DNA of 64,000 bases from Cupriavidus sp. UYMMa02A. Lineage in GTDB: Bacteria; Pseudomonadota; Gammaproteobacteria; Burkholderiales; Burkholderiaceae. The stretch spans positions 1 through 64,000 of the forward strand of contig LRMT01000091.1 in assembly GCA_001725945.1 (NCBI GenBank). Reading direction: 5' to 3'. This document shows, piece after piece, positions 23,080-35,657 of the stretch (the first letter of the stretch is position 1; every line of letters starts with the position of its first letter). Position numbers and translations under genes: made by a program. The notes under the pieces were generated by a model that saw nothing but the letters and a program-made list of their open reading frames with translations, made no database searches and was not told where the DNA came from.

Positions 23080-25649
23080 CCCGTCGATCGTTTGGCGATT
23101 CGGAACTCCGGGAATGTCTCGCGGACTGGTCGGTAGCCCCGAACATCCTAGAAGCGTACGGTGCGACGCCGCTCTTGGAGCGTCTGCGTCAGGCGCTATC
23201 GAGGTATGCAGGAACGCAGCCTCCTCGATCGCACATCGCTCTGGTCGCACTGATCCGGCAGTGGATGCTGTTTCAAACTGTGGGAGGCGGAGGGAGATGG
23301 CTTGCCATACCGAAGGGCCCGGCGTGGCCGGATAGCCGGACCTGGGAGGATGCGGGCTTCCAGGTGGCGTCATTCGACGGCCGACTCGAGATCCTGGCGT
23401 CGAAACCACGAATGAAGTGGCTTGGCGAACAGAGCGATCTGTTCGATGACGCGTTCGATCACGTCCAGGCGCTGGTGCAAAACCAACTCCCAGCCGAATC
23501 GATTGTCGTCGACCTGCTCGGCGTGTCGTCCTTTACGGGCGATGGCCAGCGAGAGGCGGTTCGCAGCCTGATCCACATGCCACCGGACATGACGCTTATC
23601 GCGGCGCTGCCCACGGGAAGCGGGAAGTCACTGCTTGCGCAACTGCCACCACTTCTGAATGGCCAGGGGCACTTGGTGCTGGCAATAGTTCCGACGGTAG
23701 CGCTGGCCATCGACCAGGGGCGTCGCATGGTGGAGTTATTCAGGCGACGGCAGCCGGATTGGGAGGAGCATCCGCTCGCCTATCACGGCGATCTCAAGCC
23801 GGAGGAGCGGTCCAGTGTCTTTCAGGCGGTGCGCAACGGCACGCAGAGGGTGATCTTTACGTCCCCAGAAGCCGCAACTGGATCGCTTCGCGCGCTGCTG
23901 GAAGAATGCGCGAAATCGGGCGGGCTTACGCACATCATCGTCGACGAAGCTCACCTCGTAGCCTCCTGGGGGAGCGGGTTCAGGCCCGCGTTCCAGTTGC
24001 TTCCCGCTTTGATCGCCCGGCTGCGCGCGATGACGCCGCGTGCCATTCGCGTCGCACTCGCCTCTGCCACGATCACCCAGCACACTCTGAAGGTCTTGCA
24101 GCAGCAATTTGGACCTCCCGAGAAAACCACGCTTATCTCCGGCATCTATCTCCGACCGGAACCGCGCTACGCCACCCACTTTTGCACGACGCTGCAGGAG
24201 AAGCAGAAGTGTGTCGTCGAAGCGCTGAAAGTCGCGCCCCGGCCGTTCATCCTTTATGTCACGCGTCCGGCGGAAGCGGAAGATTGGCTCCACTTACTGC
24301 GAGAAGAGGGGTTCCAGCGGATCGAGCAGTTTACCGGCGAGACGCGGGCCGGAGAGCGCAAGGCACTCCTTGAACGATGGGGAAGGAACGAGTTCGACGG
24401 CATGATTGCAACGTCGGCCTTTGGATTGGGGGTTGACAAGAGCGATGTGCGGACAATCGTCCATGCGACGTTTCCGGAATCGCTCGACCGGTTCTACCAG
24501 GAAGTGGGCCGCAGCGGCCGCGACGGCGTCGCGTCGGCAAGTCTGCTGCTTTACACGAGCGAAGACATGCGACAGGCACTGCGCATGGCGGGAACGCGTT
24601 ACATCGGAAATGAACTCGGGTTCGAGCGCTGGACGACTATGATCGACCAACCGCTCTTCCACTCAGCCGAGACTGGTGAAATCTGGATCGATCTGCATCG
24701 CTTGAGGCCGCAACTTAATATTCGCGGCAGATCGAATCTCATCTGGAATCTCCGCACTCTCACCTTGATGGCCGCGGCAGGTCTGATCGAAGTCACGGCG
24801 CTCAGCGCAACTCGGCCGGATGCCTTCGGAAAGACAGAGGGCGACCTTAAGGAAACCGACACGGCAATCGCTTATGCTGCCGTCCGTATTCCGAGTGGTG
24901 ATCACCGAGCGAAGCCGTTCTTCGAGGCTAGGATGCACGGTGCCAGAGCGGAATCCAGACGCGCTACCCATCTGGCTTTCCAACTCATGGCGGCGATCGC
25001 GCGCAATGAACGCCCGGTCGAGGATGCGTTGAAGGAGCTCTACAGGCTGGCCTTGCCCAACGCGTGGGGGCCGGTTCGCGCCTATTGCGGGGGCTGTCGG
25101 TCACATTGGGGCGAACGATCGACGGAGCCCGTCATGGTCGCGCCTTTCGTTGGCCGTCTGACCTGCTTTGCGGCACGCCCGGTCCCAAGTGAGGTCCTGC
25201 GAGCGACGCCACGCACGCTCTCGAACCTGGCCTTCGTCGTGGTGGATGACGTCCAGCGATTGTTGTGGCCGCCGGGGTCTGCCTTGATTGATGCGCTGGT
25301 AAGTCGGTTGCGTCCCCACACAATCGCAATGGCGCGCGAGACGTCGCGAGACCTGGTGGATGCGATGCGCATGAGGCTGCGACGCTTGCATTCCGATGCG
25401 TTCGTCGACACGTACAGCATCGCTGCGCCGGACTGCCTGGCGGGGGGAGCAAACGAGGTCAGGATGATTATCTGGTCGTCAGAGACGGTACCGCCGTCCG
25501 TGAATACATTGTTGAGAAACTCGCCCTGTGCCATGACCGTGATGATTATTCCCCGTGTGACCCGAGATCCGGAGCGTCCGGATCGGCTGTGGTCGAGCGT
25601 TCTAACGCATGCCGATGAAGAATTCGTCGTTCGAGCACTAAGAACATGA
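23076..25649 (+). CDS. dpdF: DpdF, RecQ-like DEAD/DEAH helicase
   Basis: Intact 857-aa superfamily 2 helicase. Walker A LPTGSGKS lies near residue 180, DEAH motif IIVDEAHLVASWG near 288, SAT-type motif III ALASATIT near 328, and motif VI QEVGRSGRDG near 475, the RecQ-type wording. A C-terminal segment CGGCRSHWG near residue 670 could bind metal. The ATG at 23076 overlaps the dpdE stop by 4 bp and the gene overlaps dpdG by 4 bp, indicating translational coupling. Role within Dpd restriction is inferred from family and context. Confidence 0.87.
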   Translation: MTRRSFGDSELRECLADWSVAPNILEAYGATPLLERLRQALSRYAGTQPPRSHIALVALIRQWMLFQTVGGGGRWLAIPKGPAWPDSRTWEDAGFQVASFDGRLEILASKPRMKWLGEQSDLFDDAFDHVQALVQNQLPAESIVVDLLGVSSFTGDGQREAVRSLIHMPPDMTLIAALPTGSGKSLLAQLPPLLNGQGHLVLAIVPTVALAIDQGRRMVELFRRRQPDWEEHPLAYHGDLKPEERSSVFQAVRNGTQRVIFTSPEAATGSLRALLEECAKSGGLTHIIVDEAHLVASWGSGFRPAFQLLPALIARLRAMTPRAIRVALASATITQHTLKVLQQQFGPPEKTTLISGIYLRPEPRYATHFCTTLQEKQKCVVEALKVAPRPFILYVTRPAEAEDWLHLLREEGFQRIEQFTGETRAGERKALLERWGRNEFDGMIATSAFGLGVDKSDVRTIVHATFPESLDRFYQEVGRSGRDGVASASLLLYTSEDMRQALRMAGTRYIGNELGFERWTTMIDQPLFHSAETGEIWIDLHRLRPQLNIRGRSNLIWNLRTLTLMAAAGLIEVTALSATRPDAFGKTEGDLKETDTAIAYAAVRIPSGDHRAKPFFEARMHGARAESRRATHLAFQLMAAIARNERPVEDALKELYRLALPNAWGPVRAYCGGCRSHWGERSTEPVMVAPFVGRLTCFAARPVPSEVLRATPRTLSNLAFVVVDDVQRLLWPPGSALIDALVSRLRPHTIAMARETSRDLVDAMRMRLRRLHSDAFVDTYSIAAPDCLAGGANEVRMIIWSSETVPPSVNTLLRNSPCAMTVMIIPRVTRDPERPDRLWSSVLTHADEEFVVRALRT

Positions 25650-26544
25650 GTCTTTTGAACATCACGAACGATGGCTTGCCCAATATCCTGGTGCAACTAC
25701 ATGCGGCGGTGCTCCGCGTCAGCAAGCCCATTCCGAAGGATGAGTTGCTCGACACCGTGGCACCGTTGACTGTCGTGGAAGATGGGGCGAGGCAGGCTCG
25801 GCAGACGTTGACCCGATGGACGCAACTCGGCTTGTTCCAGGAGACCAACGACGGTGCGATAGCGGTGAACGAGCGCCCTCAAGGCCGCCTGCGGAGTCCG
25901 CAGGAAATGCATGCATTCACGCGTCGTGCCGCTTGTGCGCGCGTTCTTGCGAAGGAGAACAATCCAGACTTCTGGGCGCTGGAAGGCGCGTTGGCCGCCG
26001 ACTTGACCCGTGGTCTCGCCTGGATGCTGGCCCAGGACATATATCGCACGGACTTCGGAAAATTCGAAGCGCAGGAGTCGCGGCAGATACGCGATGAAAA
26101 TCGATGGCTCTTGCGCAATGGTACGCGGCGTACAGGCCTGCAGTACTGGGCGCGCTTCCTCGGATTCAGTCAGCAGCCCTTTGCGGACATCGATCCGACC
26201 GTTGCGGTGCGCGATGTCTTACCAAAGGTGCTGGAGGAGGGCGAAGACATTGACGCCGCCGGATTCCTCGATCGGCTGGCTGGCGCATTGCCAGTCGTCG
26301 ACAAAGGGGCTTGGCAGCAAGAGATGGTCGCGGCCCTCGATCCCAATGCGCTTGCCAGATTGAGGCAAGGGCAACTATCCACTGCGTTGTCGCGTGCTCT
26401 GCTCAATCTTAGGGAATCCGGCGAATTGCAGTTGCAGCGCAGGGCAGATGTGGGCAGTTCCATCGTCCTGACGGGCGTGCAAGGTATCCGCACGGACCTG
26501 GAGTTTCATTGGATCGCAAGACCAAAGGCAGGAGGCAGCGATGA
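25646..26544 (+). CDS. dpdG: DpdG (one frameshift near the end)
   Basis: Protein of about 299 aa with no enzymatic motif I can see. The N-terminal segment resembles a winged-helix region (RQTLTRWTQLGLFQETNDGAI), followed by a conserved ENRWLLRNGTRRTGLQYWARFLGF block. The uncorrected frame runs on for more than 1 kb; restoring one T near 26505 gives LEFSLDRKTKGRRQR and a TGA at 26542-26544 overlapping the dpdH ATG, matching the other 4-bp overlaps in this operon. Assignment rests on sequence pattern and position between DpdF and DpdH; function unknown. Confidence 0.78.
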
Positions 26545-29500
26545 CCGAGTTGATCGCATACTGGCCGACTACAGAGCATGTTGCGGAATGTCTGCGGACG
26601 GAGGCCGAGACCGTCGACCAGGCCCTTCTCCTTGCCGTACACTTGCCGATCACGCTGAAGCGGAGGTCCGCCCAGGCCGGCGTCGAGCAAGACGCGACCG
26701 AAAGCGATCTGCTGGAGGCGCTGTTGCGTCCGGCCGACGATGGCAGTGCGGTCCTCATCGCCGTAACGGGCGCGTCGGAGTCGGCAAGTCGCACATGGTT
26801 CGCTGGCTGGGCGCGCAACTGGATCGCCATCCGCAGCGGTCCGGCATGGTCGTGGTCTCCATTCCCAAGACGGCGAGCCTCCGACGTGTCGTGGAGCTGA
26901 TTCTCGAGCCACTCGGAGGCCAGCAGTACGCAGCGCTGAGGGAGGGCCTTGGTCAGGTAGTGGAGGCACTGGACCCGCAGTTGGCGGCCGAACTCCTGGC
27001 AATTGCCCTGGCGGAGGAACTCGGGCCCCATGCGAAACGGATGGAAGAGGAAGCGCGTGCAAACCGCGACTTGACCCAAGGGCCTCGCATCCGGGCGGCC
27101 CAACATCTGCGCGAACTCATGCGCGACCCGGACATCCGGGATCTCTGGTTCAGGAACGTGCTGTTGCGCATCGTCGACGCCAGCATCGGCGGAACGGCCA
27201 ATCCGGCGCACCGGCAATTTCAGGCGTCCGACTTCGAGGCGCCGGATGCAGTCGCCAGTACTGACCTACGTATCGTGGTAAATCACGCGCTGGCATTTCT
27301 GGCGAGTGCGAACGGTGTCAACCGTTCGATGGCCGCAGAGGTGCTTCAGGAAGTCTTGGATCCGGCTTTGCGGACCATCTTCCGGTTCACGGAGGCATTG
27401 CAGCATCGGACCATCCAGGAAGTCGTCAACGATATCCGCAGACAGTTGCTTGTCGACGGCAAGGAACTGGTCCTGCTGATCGAGGACCTCGCGGCCCTTT
27501 CCGGCATTCAACAGCCCTTGCTTGACATCATGATCGCCGAAAGCGATGAGCAGGGCGTGCGGGTACGCGCACCCATCCGTACGGCCGTGGCGGTCACCGA
27601 CGGCTTCCTCGCGGGCCGCAGACGGTGCTTACACGCGCAAGAGAACAGTGGGTGGTGCCGAGCGAGGGGATCGACGAGGATGCCGTTGCGAAACTACTTG
27701 TCGAACTCGCGGGCCGCTACCTCAACGCTGCCCGCTGGGGCGTCGCGCGCCTGCGGACGGAGTTTGCGGGCGCAGCCCTCGATCTCAACAACCTCTATTC
27801 CTGGGTGCCGAAGTACGCCCCACTTCTCGACGCGGATTCATCGGATGTGCTCGACGCATTTGGCAATAGCGAGTTGGGCTACAGCCTATTTCCGTTCAAC
27901 GCGGTCGCGGTTCGCTCCCTTGCCGCGACCGTCCTGAAAGTCGGCAGTGCGTGGACGTTCAACCCACGGGCGTTTATCAACGAGGTACTCACTAACACAC
28001 TGAATCAGCGTTTTGCTTTCGAGGCGGGCGCGTTCCCGCCGGCTAACTTCCGAAGCCCCAAGCTGCCTTCCGAAGTGAGCGTGTCGCTGCAGTATCTCGG
28101 TCTCCCGCAGGCGCAGTTAGAAAGAGTGAAGTCGGCGCTGTTTCACTGGGGTGGCAACCCTCCTTCGCTTGCTGTGGCGCAACAGGTGCCTCGTGAAGTG
28201 TTTGACGCCTTTTCCGTCCCCTGGCCGTTCGAAGCTGGAGTGCAGAGGCCGACAGAGCGCCCGGCGACAACGGGGGAGGGCGGGAAAGTTTCCGCGACAA
28301 CTGCTACGCCCCCCGAAAACCAGCGCCAGGAAGTGACGCCGGGCGACAGCGGAAGTCGTCCGGTAGTATCGGAACAGCCGCAGGCCGAATCCGCGGAGCC
28401 CGCCAGTCCTTACGCGCAGGCAATCGAAGCCTGGACGCACGAGGTACGCTTGATCAATGACGTGTCGCGGAGAACGCGCACGCTCTTGGCGGCTGCACTC
28501 ACGCAGCGCTTGGACTTTGACGACTGGTGCCTGCACGGTCAGAAAGTGGAGCCTGGTTGGTTCTGGATGCCGCCAGCAAGCAGTATTGGCAACCCGGCGC
28601 GTGAGCCGATGATCCAACTCTCTCCACCCGAAAGCCATATTTCACCTCGGGTCATCGCCGGCCTTAAGGCCTTGGATCGGTGGGACATCAACGGTAGATC
28701 CTGGAGCTATGCCAACGCGGAAAACGACTACGCGGCTGCCAGCGCGTTGCTCGGGGATCTTGAAGGGAAGGTTCTCGACTTGATGCTCGGCGAGGCAGTA
28801 CGGGATACCGGCATTGCGACGCTGGCCTTACATCGCCAGAACCTACTGCTGGGCATCACGAACCGACCAGAAAATCCCAGCCTGAAGGACCTCTTTTCCC
28901 CGGTCCCTAAGGATATGAACGTCGTGGAGGATTCGCTGGAAAGCGCCGGACGCCGCGCACTCGATCTGCGCCGTCGCGCGACGGGCGGCCGAACCGAACT
29001 TCAGGAGCGACTCAGGAACTATCTCGGCTGCTTCCAGGGAAGCCGGGGGGGCACTGTCATGGCAATCGACGCCGAGCGACTGCGCCAAGCGATGAGGCTC
29101 GATGTCCCGCAGAAATGGGCGTTCGGCCTGGGCGACAGTGGACGGAAAGAGAGCGAGGACTTGCGCGATGTCCTTGAGCGGCTGGCTCCGCAATCTATCG
29201 ACATGTTGCTGCGTGATCTCGGTGCGGCGGTCGGCCTGTACCTTCCTGCGGCGGTGGACGCATTCGGCGAAAACCATGCCCGCGTGGCGTGGAGAGAGGA
29301 GATGCGCGGCGTCGTCGACCGGGCGCTCCAGGAGTCGGTCTTTCCCACCGATACCGCCACCACCAACGAGGTGCGCGGTGCGATCGATCGCCTGTCGGTC
29401 GAGACTGTCGAGACGACTATTCAACGCATACACCGGATGCGCACCGCCGAGGACAGCACGGAAGTCCATCGCCGCTTGCTTGCGTTGTCAGCCGTACCGT

Positions 29501-29658
29501 TGCCGCAACTCATTGCATTTCACAAGGACGTTTCCCTATTGCAGCGCTTCCTCGTGGAGCTCAACAAACGCATCACGGTTCAGACGAATTCGATCGACGA
29601 CCAGACCGCGATCCGTGCACACGAAACACTGGTGAACGATCTGGCTTGGGAGGAATGA
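26541..29658 (+). CDS. dpdH: DpdH, large P-loop ATPase (two frameshifts)
   Basis: About 1,039 aa. The start MTELIAYWPTTEHVAECL is followed by a frame break near 26771 inside the P-loop; repair gives VGVGKSHMVRWLGAQLD. A second break near 27619 lies after ITDGFLAGR-type sequence (VAVTDGFLAG), resuming TVLTRAREQWVVPSEG. A Walker B-like LVLLIEDLAAL lies near residue 314. The middle around 28240-28400 is a low-complexity Pro/Ser/Glu linker, separating the ATPase from a long C-terminal helical region. It overlaps dpdG and dpdI. ATP-driven function in restriction is inferred. Confidence 0.82.
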
Positions 29659-30392
29659 TGCCGACATTGCTCGAAGAGGCCCAAAAAGCGCACGCTGGCC
29701 TCGAGAAGGTCCGAATGGCGAATCAGATGCGTCACCAGTTGGCCGTGATTCAACACCGTACCGGTGAATGGGCAAAGCACAAGCAGCAGCACGCTCAACT
29801 CCAGCCGAAAACGGGATACCTGCCAATGGACGAGTCCGCCGTGGCACAGTTGGCCAAGGCCAATGAGAGCGTCCGGGCGTTGTGCACCCAGGCACATCAA
29901 CGCCTGAAGGAAAGTCAGAATGTTGAGGTGCTGTCGAACGACGACCTTTGGCTGCGGCTCTTGGGGGCGGCGGAACAAGCGAACAAGGTCTTCGCGGATG
30001 CGATTCGGGCAGCCTGGAGCATGTTGATCCGGGAGCTTGGCGACCTGGAATCATTGACTGCTATCTCATCGCGCATCCCTGCGACGCCGGCAAACGAGAA
30101 GGCGCTCGCGAGCTACCGCGAACTCTTCGGCAGGTACGCGGCGCTCAAGAGCGCCGAAATGCCCGCCAGTGCTGCATCCGCCGGTCAACTCCGGGAGTGC
30201 GTTGCACAGTTGCGAGAAATCCACTCGTCGCTGACACCAGCGCCGGCCTCCGTGCAGAAGTTCTTCAAGGCGGTAGACGCAGGCGGCGCGTCGCTGGATC
30301 TCATCACGGAAGAGGTTCTGGCATGGCTGAAGAGCCATGATGACTGGGCCAGGTTCGTCGTCAGGCTGCGGGCGGGGAACGTATGGCGTTGA
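29655..30392 (+). CDS. dpdI: DpdI, helical protein
   Basis: Intact 245-aa, predominantly alpha-helical and probably coiled-coil protein (LEEAQKAHAGLEKVRMANQMRHQLAVI at the N-terminus, later ELFGRYAALKSAEM). No catalytic motif is visible. The start is the first of two adjacent ATG codons overlapping the dpdH stop. It overlaps dpdJ by 10 bp. The identification as DpdI relies on size, composition and fixed position between DpdH and DpdJ. Confidence 0.75.
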   Translation: MMPTLLEEAQKAHAGLEKVRMANQMRHQLAVIQHRTGEWAKHKQQHAQLQPKTGYLPMDESAVAQLAKANESVRALCTQAHQRLKESQNVEVLSNDDLWLRLLGAAEQANKVFADAIRAAWSMLIRELGDLESLTAISSRIPATPANEKALASYRELFGRYAALKSAEMPASAASAGQLRECVAQLREIHSSLTPAPASVQKFFKAVDAGGASLDLITEEVLAWLKSHDDWARFVVRLRAGNVWR

Positions 30393-33300
30393 CACCGGAT
30401 CTCCTGCTTGCCGAACGCGGCCTGGACGAGTTGGAGCAGATTGAGGCGCGCGCGCTCGTCTGGGGGCTGGTGGACAACGCGCTGGACACGTCGGAAGTCG
30501 ACGACGCTCTGCGTCACGTCCTGGCCGAAGAGCGCAACCTCGAGTTGCGTCGGGACCCGGCATGCAGCATCGCCACCCCGCGCGATCTGCGCGAGCACCT
30601 GGTAGGCCTGGGGATGCTGTTCGAGGTGCCCGGCCCCACCGCGGGCGATGCGTTTTGGCGCACGCGCATGGCGGAGGGGGTTCGGCTGATTGCGCGGCTG
30701 CGCCAACTGTTTCCGCAACATGCCGGCGATGCGCGTTGGGCCTCCGCTCCCACGCTGGTCGCGGACTATCGCTTTCTGCGGCGCGCCCGGCGCTACCCGG
30801 AACGCGATCAGGACCGGCACGCCGTAATGGCAGTCATCAGCGCCGCCGTGAAGAATCCAGATCTCCAGTCCGCGGTGTCGCATTGGCTGCAGCAGTTGCC
30901 GCCGAATGCGGGGATGTCGCGGTTCCAGGTCGACGCCGCAGAGCGGATTCTGCGCGGACTCGACGACGGCACGCGTACTGGTACCTTGGTATCGGCGGGA
31001 ACCGGCAGCGGAAAGACGCTCGCCTTCTACCTGCCTGCGCTGGCTTGGCTCGCGCAGCGTAGGGTCGCGACGCCGAACGCCAGAGCGGTTCGAGTGCTTG
31101 CGCTCTATCCTCGCAACGAGTTGCTCAAGGACCAATTGGCGGAGGTCTACGAGCAATGCCGGAAATTTGACGACTGGATTGGCGAGCGGGGCGGCTCCGC
31201 GCTTCGCGTCGGCGTGCTCTACGGTGAGACGCCACGGTTCATGAAGAGCGCGTTCAAGCAACCTGGATGGCGAGCCAGCGCAACAGAGTCCGTGTGCCCG
31301 TTCTTCAGTTGCCCGGGGTGCGGCGGAGAAATGTCGGTCAGGGCAGAGGACGTGGATCGCGAGGTCGAGCGTCTGGTCTGCAGGACTTGCGGAGAGAGTG
31401 TGCCATCGGATCGGCTCGCGTTCACGCGCAAGGCCATGTCGGAGAATCCACCAGACATCCTCTTTACCTCGGTGGAGATGTTGAATCGTCATCTCTCCAA
31501 TCCGGACATGCGCCACGTATTTGGCGTCGGTCCGATAGCCACGGAGCGCCCGGCCTTGTCCTGATGGATGAGGTGCACCTCTACTCCGGCACTTACGGCG
31601 CGCAAGTCGCCTTCCTGATGCGGCGATGGTGGTCCGCGAGCGGCAGGCGCTCCAGCTTCGTCGGCCTGTCGGCGACGATCGCAGAGGGCAAGCGATTCTT
31701 CGCTGACCTGACCGGGATGAACGAGGCGGTCGTGCAGGAGATCAAGCCTCAGGAAGGTGATATCAAAGACGAAGGGGCGGAATATTTGCTCGCCTTGCGC
31801 GGGGACCCTGTCTCCCAGGCGGCATTGCTGTCCACGACCATCCAGACCCTGATGCTTGGGGCTCGGTTGCTCGATCCGCGCGGTCAATTCGACAAGAACA
31901 AGCGCCCCTTCTTTGGGTGGCGCGCATTTGCCTTCACCGATCAACTGGACGCCGCGAATCGCCTGTTCCGGAATCTCCAGGATGCGGAAGGCAGGGATTT
32001 CAGGGGCAATCCGAACACCTTCCGCCACCCCGACGGCGGTCTTGCGCGCTTGCGCAACCGCGTCGATCCGGCGGGACGGCGATATGAAGCGGGACAGGAC
32101 TGGCGGGTTGTGCAAGACATCGGACATGATCTCTGCGCCCGGTTGGAGATCGGCCGAACCACCGCCTACGATTCAGGCGTGAGCCAGCGCAGCGAAGTGG
32201 TCGTCGCCACGGCAGCGCTGGAAGTCGGCTTCGACGATCCCGCGGTGGGTGTGGTCGTGCAGCACAAGGCGCCGCGCGACATCGCGTCTTTCCTGCAGCG
32301 CAAGGGACGCGCGGGACGCACGCGGCATATGCGTCCCTGGACGATCGTGGTCCTGACCGACTATGGCCGTGACCGGTTAGTCTATCAGGCGTACGACCAA
32401 CTCTTCGATCCCGAACTACCGCCGCGGCAATTGCCCCTGGCGAACCGCTATGTCCAGCGCATGCAGTCCGTCTACGCGTTGCTTGACGAATTAGGCGACC
32501 TGACCCAGGGGGACGCGATCGGAAGCTCCGTGTGGTGGGACCTGAGTGGACCGGTTGACGTCGAATGTCCCAAGTCATGGACTGAGGACAATTGGAAGAA
32601 GTTAAAGCAACTCGCGGCAAAAGGTGCCATCGAAGACGTTTCATTGGCCTGGCCTCAGTTTCGACAGGAAGCGCTGCAACTGGCGCCTCGCACATTCAAC
32701 AAGGATGTACGGTGGGCGGGCGCCAACTGGCTGCGAGCGCGTCTGCGACAGCGACGGCTCGGCGCACTTCTCAGGCGGGTGCTCAGCGGCACGGAGGTGA
32801 TGGAAGGGTTGGCGCAGTCGCTAGGCAAGCGGTTATCCATCCGCCGCGAGGAGATGGATGTCCTGCTGTGGAACCAGCCACGCCCGCTGTTGCTCGGGGC
32901 AATTCCGACCGCCATTCGGCGGCTTGCCTCCGACTGGCGTGCGAAAGGCAAACCGCATGGCGACTATCACGCCGGCCATCCCTTGCCCGAGTACATCCCG
33001 GCCAGCCTGTTCGACGATCTCAGTCTGCCTGAAATGCGCTTAGAGTTGCCGGATAAAGCGGTGCCCGAGTATCTGCCGGTGCAGCAAGGCCTTGGTGAAT
33101 TCGCGCCGGGCAAGGTGTCACGTCGCTTTGACCGTGCTCATTGGCTGGGGGTGTCACCGCAGACGTTGATCGACTATCTTGATGTCGATCAGCCGATCCT
33201 CGATCGGGATGCGGAGATTTCCGATTGGTACGACGCCGATCCCGAGCGGACGTTCCATAGGCTGGAGCACGGCAAGGTCATGGAATATCGGGCATTCCGC

Positions 33301-35136
33301 CCGATTGCCGCCAAACTGAAATATGCGCCCGGACGACAATCCGGCTTGCCAGAAGTGAACGACACGTCCAACGCACAGTTGACGTGGAGCTCCCATCTGG
33401 AGGCGCCGCAGGAAGGGATGGAATTCGCGCCGCCATCGCATATCGGCATCAGCCGGCTGATCAAGTCGGTCGTCGCACACACCCATGCGGGCCAGTCTGC
33501 CGCTCTGGTCCGGCGTTACGCGATGGCGTCAAAGGCGGACATGCGCATACGACTGGGCAACGCCTCGCACCGGCTTACAGTCAACTGGAAGTTCCAACGC
33601 GATGGTCATCCATGCGGCATCGGTTTCGAGATCGACTCGGACGCGCTATTGATCGTCCTTGACCTGCCGCCTGATCTCCACCGGTCCATCGACTGGTCGA
33701 ACGACGCCCGCGTCCGCGCGGCGCGTGCCGCCAGATACAACTGGGAAGCACAGCATTGCCCGGCCTTCACCGAGGCGGTGCCGAACCCCTTCCTGCGTGG
33801 ATGGATCGCGCAGATTTTCCAGATCGCCGCAATCTTCGTCGCCAGGCGAGCCAATACGTCGTTGGCTGCGGCACTGGACGAGGTTGCCACCGGCGGGCAG
33901 ATGAACGTCCTGCTCGGCGTACTTGCCACTGTCTTTCAATTGCCAGAGGTCGAAGCCGGCGAAGACGGACCGGACCGGCTTCGGCAAGCGCTCGATGAAG
34001 CGCTGAGGGCTGAGGCCGTTCGGTTGGCTGTCCGTGAAGCGGCCCGCGTCCTCGTCGAACCCATCAATCAAGAGTGGGAAGCGTGGCTCGGCCAGACGCT
34101 GCGCGCGACGCTGGGTGCGGCGTTCCTGGACGCCATTCAGCAGGCATGCCCGCAAGTCGACCCCGACGGCTTGATCGTGGACATCGATCCCGGTATCCGG
34201 TTAGACGGTGCCCTTCCGGACCGGGCCGAGATTTGGATCTCCGAGACCAGCCCCGGCGGCAACGGAATGATCGAGCAAGTCGTTGAATTGCTGGCATCTC
34301 GTCCGGACAGCCTCTACAAGCATGTCGAAGCCGCACTGGAAGCAAGCGATGTCGAGCAGACCAATGCGCAGTTGAAGCAGGTGATCGGCTGGATCAGTGG
34401 CAATACGCCCGATGTCGAACTTGCCGAAGCGGTCAGGCGTGTTCGATGTTCGACGAGCCCGATTAAGGCCCAGGCAGAGTTCGCGAAGTTGCGCGCGGAA
34501 CTGGTGCGACGCGGGCAAGCCATGTTTCATGGCTACTCTGTGGCCCTGAGCCTGCGCTTGCTGCGGCCCAACAGTCCTAATGACATCGACAGCCTAATCG
34601 CCGAGATCCACGGCGATTGGCAGGCACTCGAAAGCAGGCTCGGCGTCGAAATCGACGTCCGCTTGGTATGCGCAATCTTCAGCGACGATGCGCGTCTGGA
34701 TGCCGCTTTCGATCGCATGGGCATGAGCCTGCCGGCCTCCGGCCGCGCGAGTTGGCGCTTCGGCGTTCTGATGGGATTGCTGTGGCCGCAAGGGCATGCC
34801 TTGCGTGCTGTCGGACTGGCCGTGTCGAACCGGTTCACGTCTGCGCTTTCCACCGAACGTCTGCTGATCGAGCAGTGGCTGACACAGCGCAAGGCCCCCG
34901 TCGATCCCACCCGGCCAGGATGGGAAGACATCGCAAGGGAGCAACTCGCCGTCGAAACGCAGACGGTTTTGACTGTCGAAGCTTCACGGGCCAGGGAGAT
35001 TGTTCCGGTCATCATTCGTACGCTGACGGTCGAGCCGATTCACTTCGAGTATCTGAATGTCTTTGCGACGCTTTCTTCCGTCAAGCGCAAAGAAGACATG
35101 ATCGAGTTGCATTTCTCGATTCCGGAATCCGCATGA
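30383..35136 (+). CDS. dpdJ: DpdJ, very large superfamily 2 helicase (one frameshift)
   Basis: About 1,584 aa. Walker A SAGTGSGKTLAFYLPAL is near residue 208. A four-cysteine zinc-binding insertion (CPFFSCPGCGG, then CRTCGES) lies around residues 305-340. A frame break near 31549 separates it from the DEVH box LVLMDEVHLYSG; the second helicase lobe includes ATAALEVGFDDP and QRKGRAGRTR. The long C-terminal region is related to DUF1998-containing helicases; EIWISETSPGGNGMIE is one recognisable piece. It ends overlapping dpdK. It is the largest protein of the restriction arm. Confidence 0.85.
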
Positions 35137-35657
35137 GCACCCTCCGTAGCATATTCAAGTCGGCGACGTCTGCGCCCGAGGCGGCGCGAGAAGCGCTTGC
35201 GGCCGTCTTCGCGCAAGAGCTTCTGGCCCCGAGCCAAACAATTCACCTGCTGGCGCCGTGGATCAGCAACATCGTCATCTTCGACAACTCCGTGGGCAGC
35301 TTCGACGGGATCAATCCCGAATGGAGTCGGCGTGAGATTCGATTGATCGACGTATTGGTGGCCGTGGCGGCGAACAACACGCATCTGGTCATCCGCGTCC
35401 GGCCGGATAGCCATAACAAGCCATTCCAGAAGCGATTGTTCAGTGCACTGTCCGACGCCGGACTCCAGGACAAATGCGACTGGAGCGAAAACGAGACGCT
35501 GCATACCAAGAGCCTGCTGACCGATCATGTGCTGATATCTGGGTCCATGAATTTCACGGAGCGCGGCATCTCGCTCAACGAAGAAGTCATCACCGTCGAC
35601 TTCGATCCGCAGCATGTGGCTCAGGCCAAGATGGAGTTCCATGATCATGGCATCTGA
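35133..35657 (+). CDS. dpdK: DpdK, phospholipase D-like nuclease
   Basis: Intact 174-aa protein with one PLD (HKD) motif: HTKSLLTD near residue 123 followed by SGSMNFTERG, so dimerisation is needed to build a two-motif active site. PLD-fold nucleases of this size cut DNA without a metal ion, making this the most likely nuclease of the restriction arm. It overlaps dpdJ by 4 bp and dpdD by about 17 bp. Confidence 0.85.
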   Translation: MSTLRSIFKSATSAPEAAREALAAVFAQELLAPSQTIHLLAPWISNIVIFDNSVGSFDGINPEWSRREIRLIDVLVAVAANNTHLVIRVRPDSHNKPFQKRLFSALSDAGLQDKCDWSENETLHTKSLLTDHVLISGSMNFTERGISLNEEVITVDFDPQHVAQAKMEFHDHGI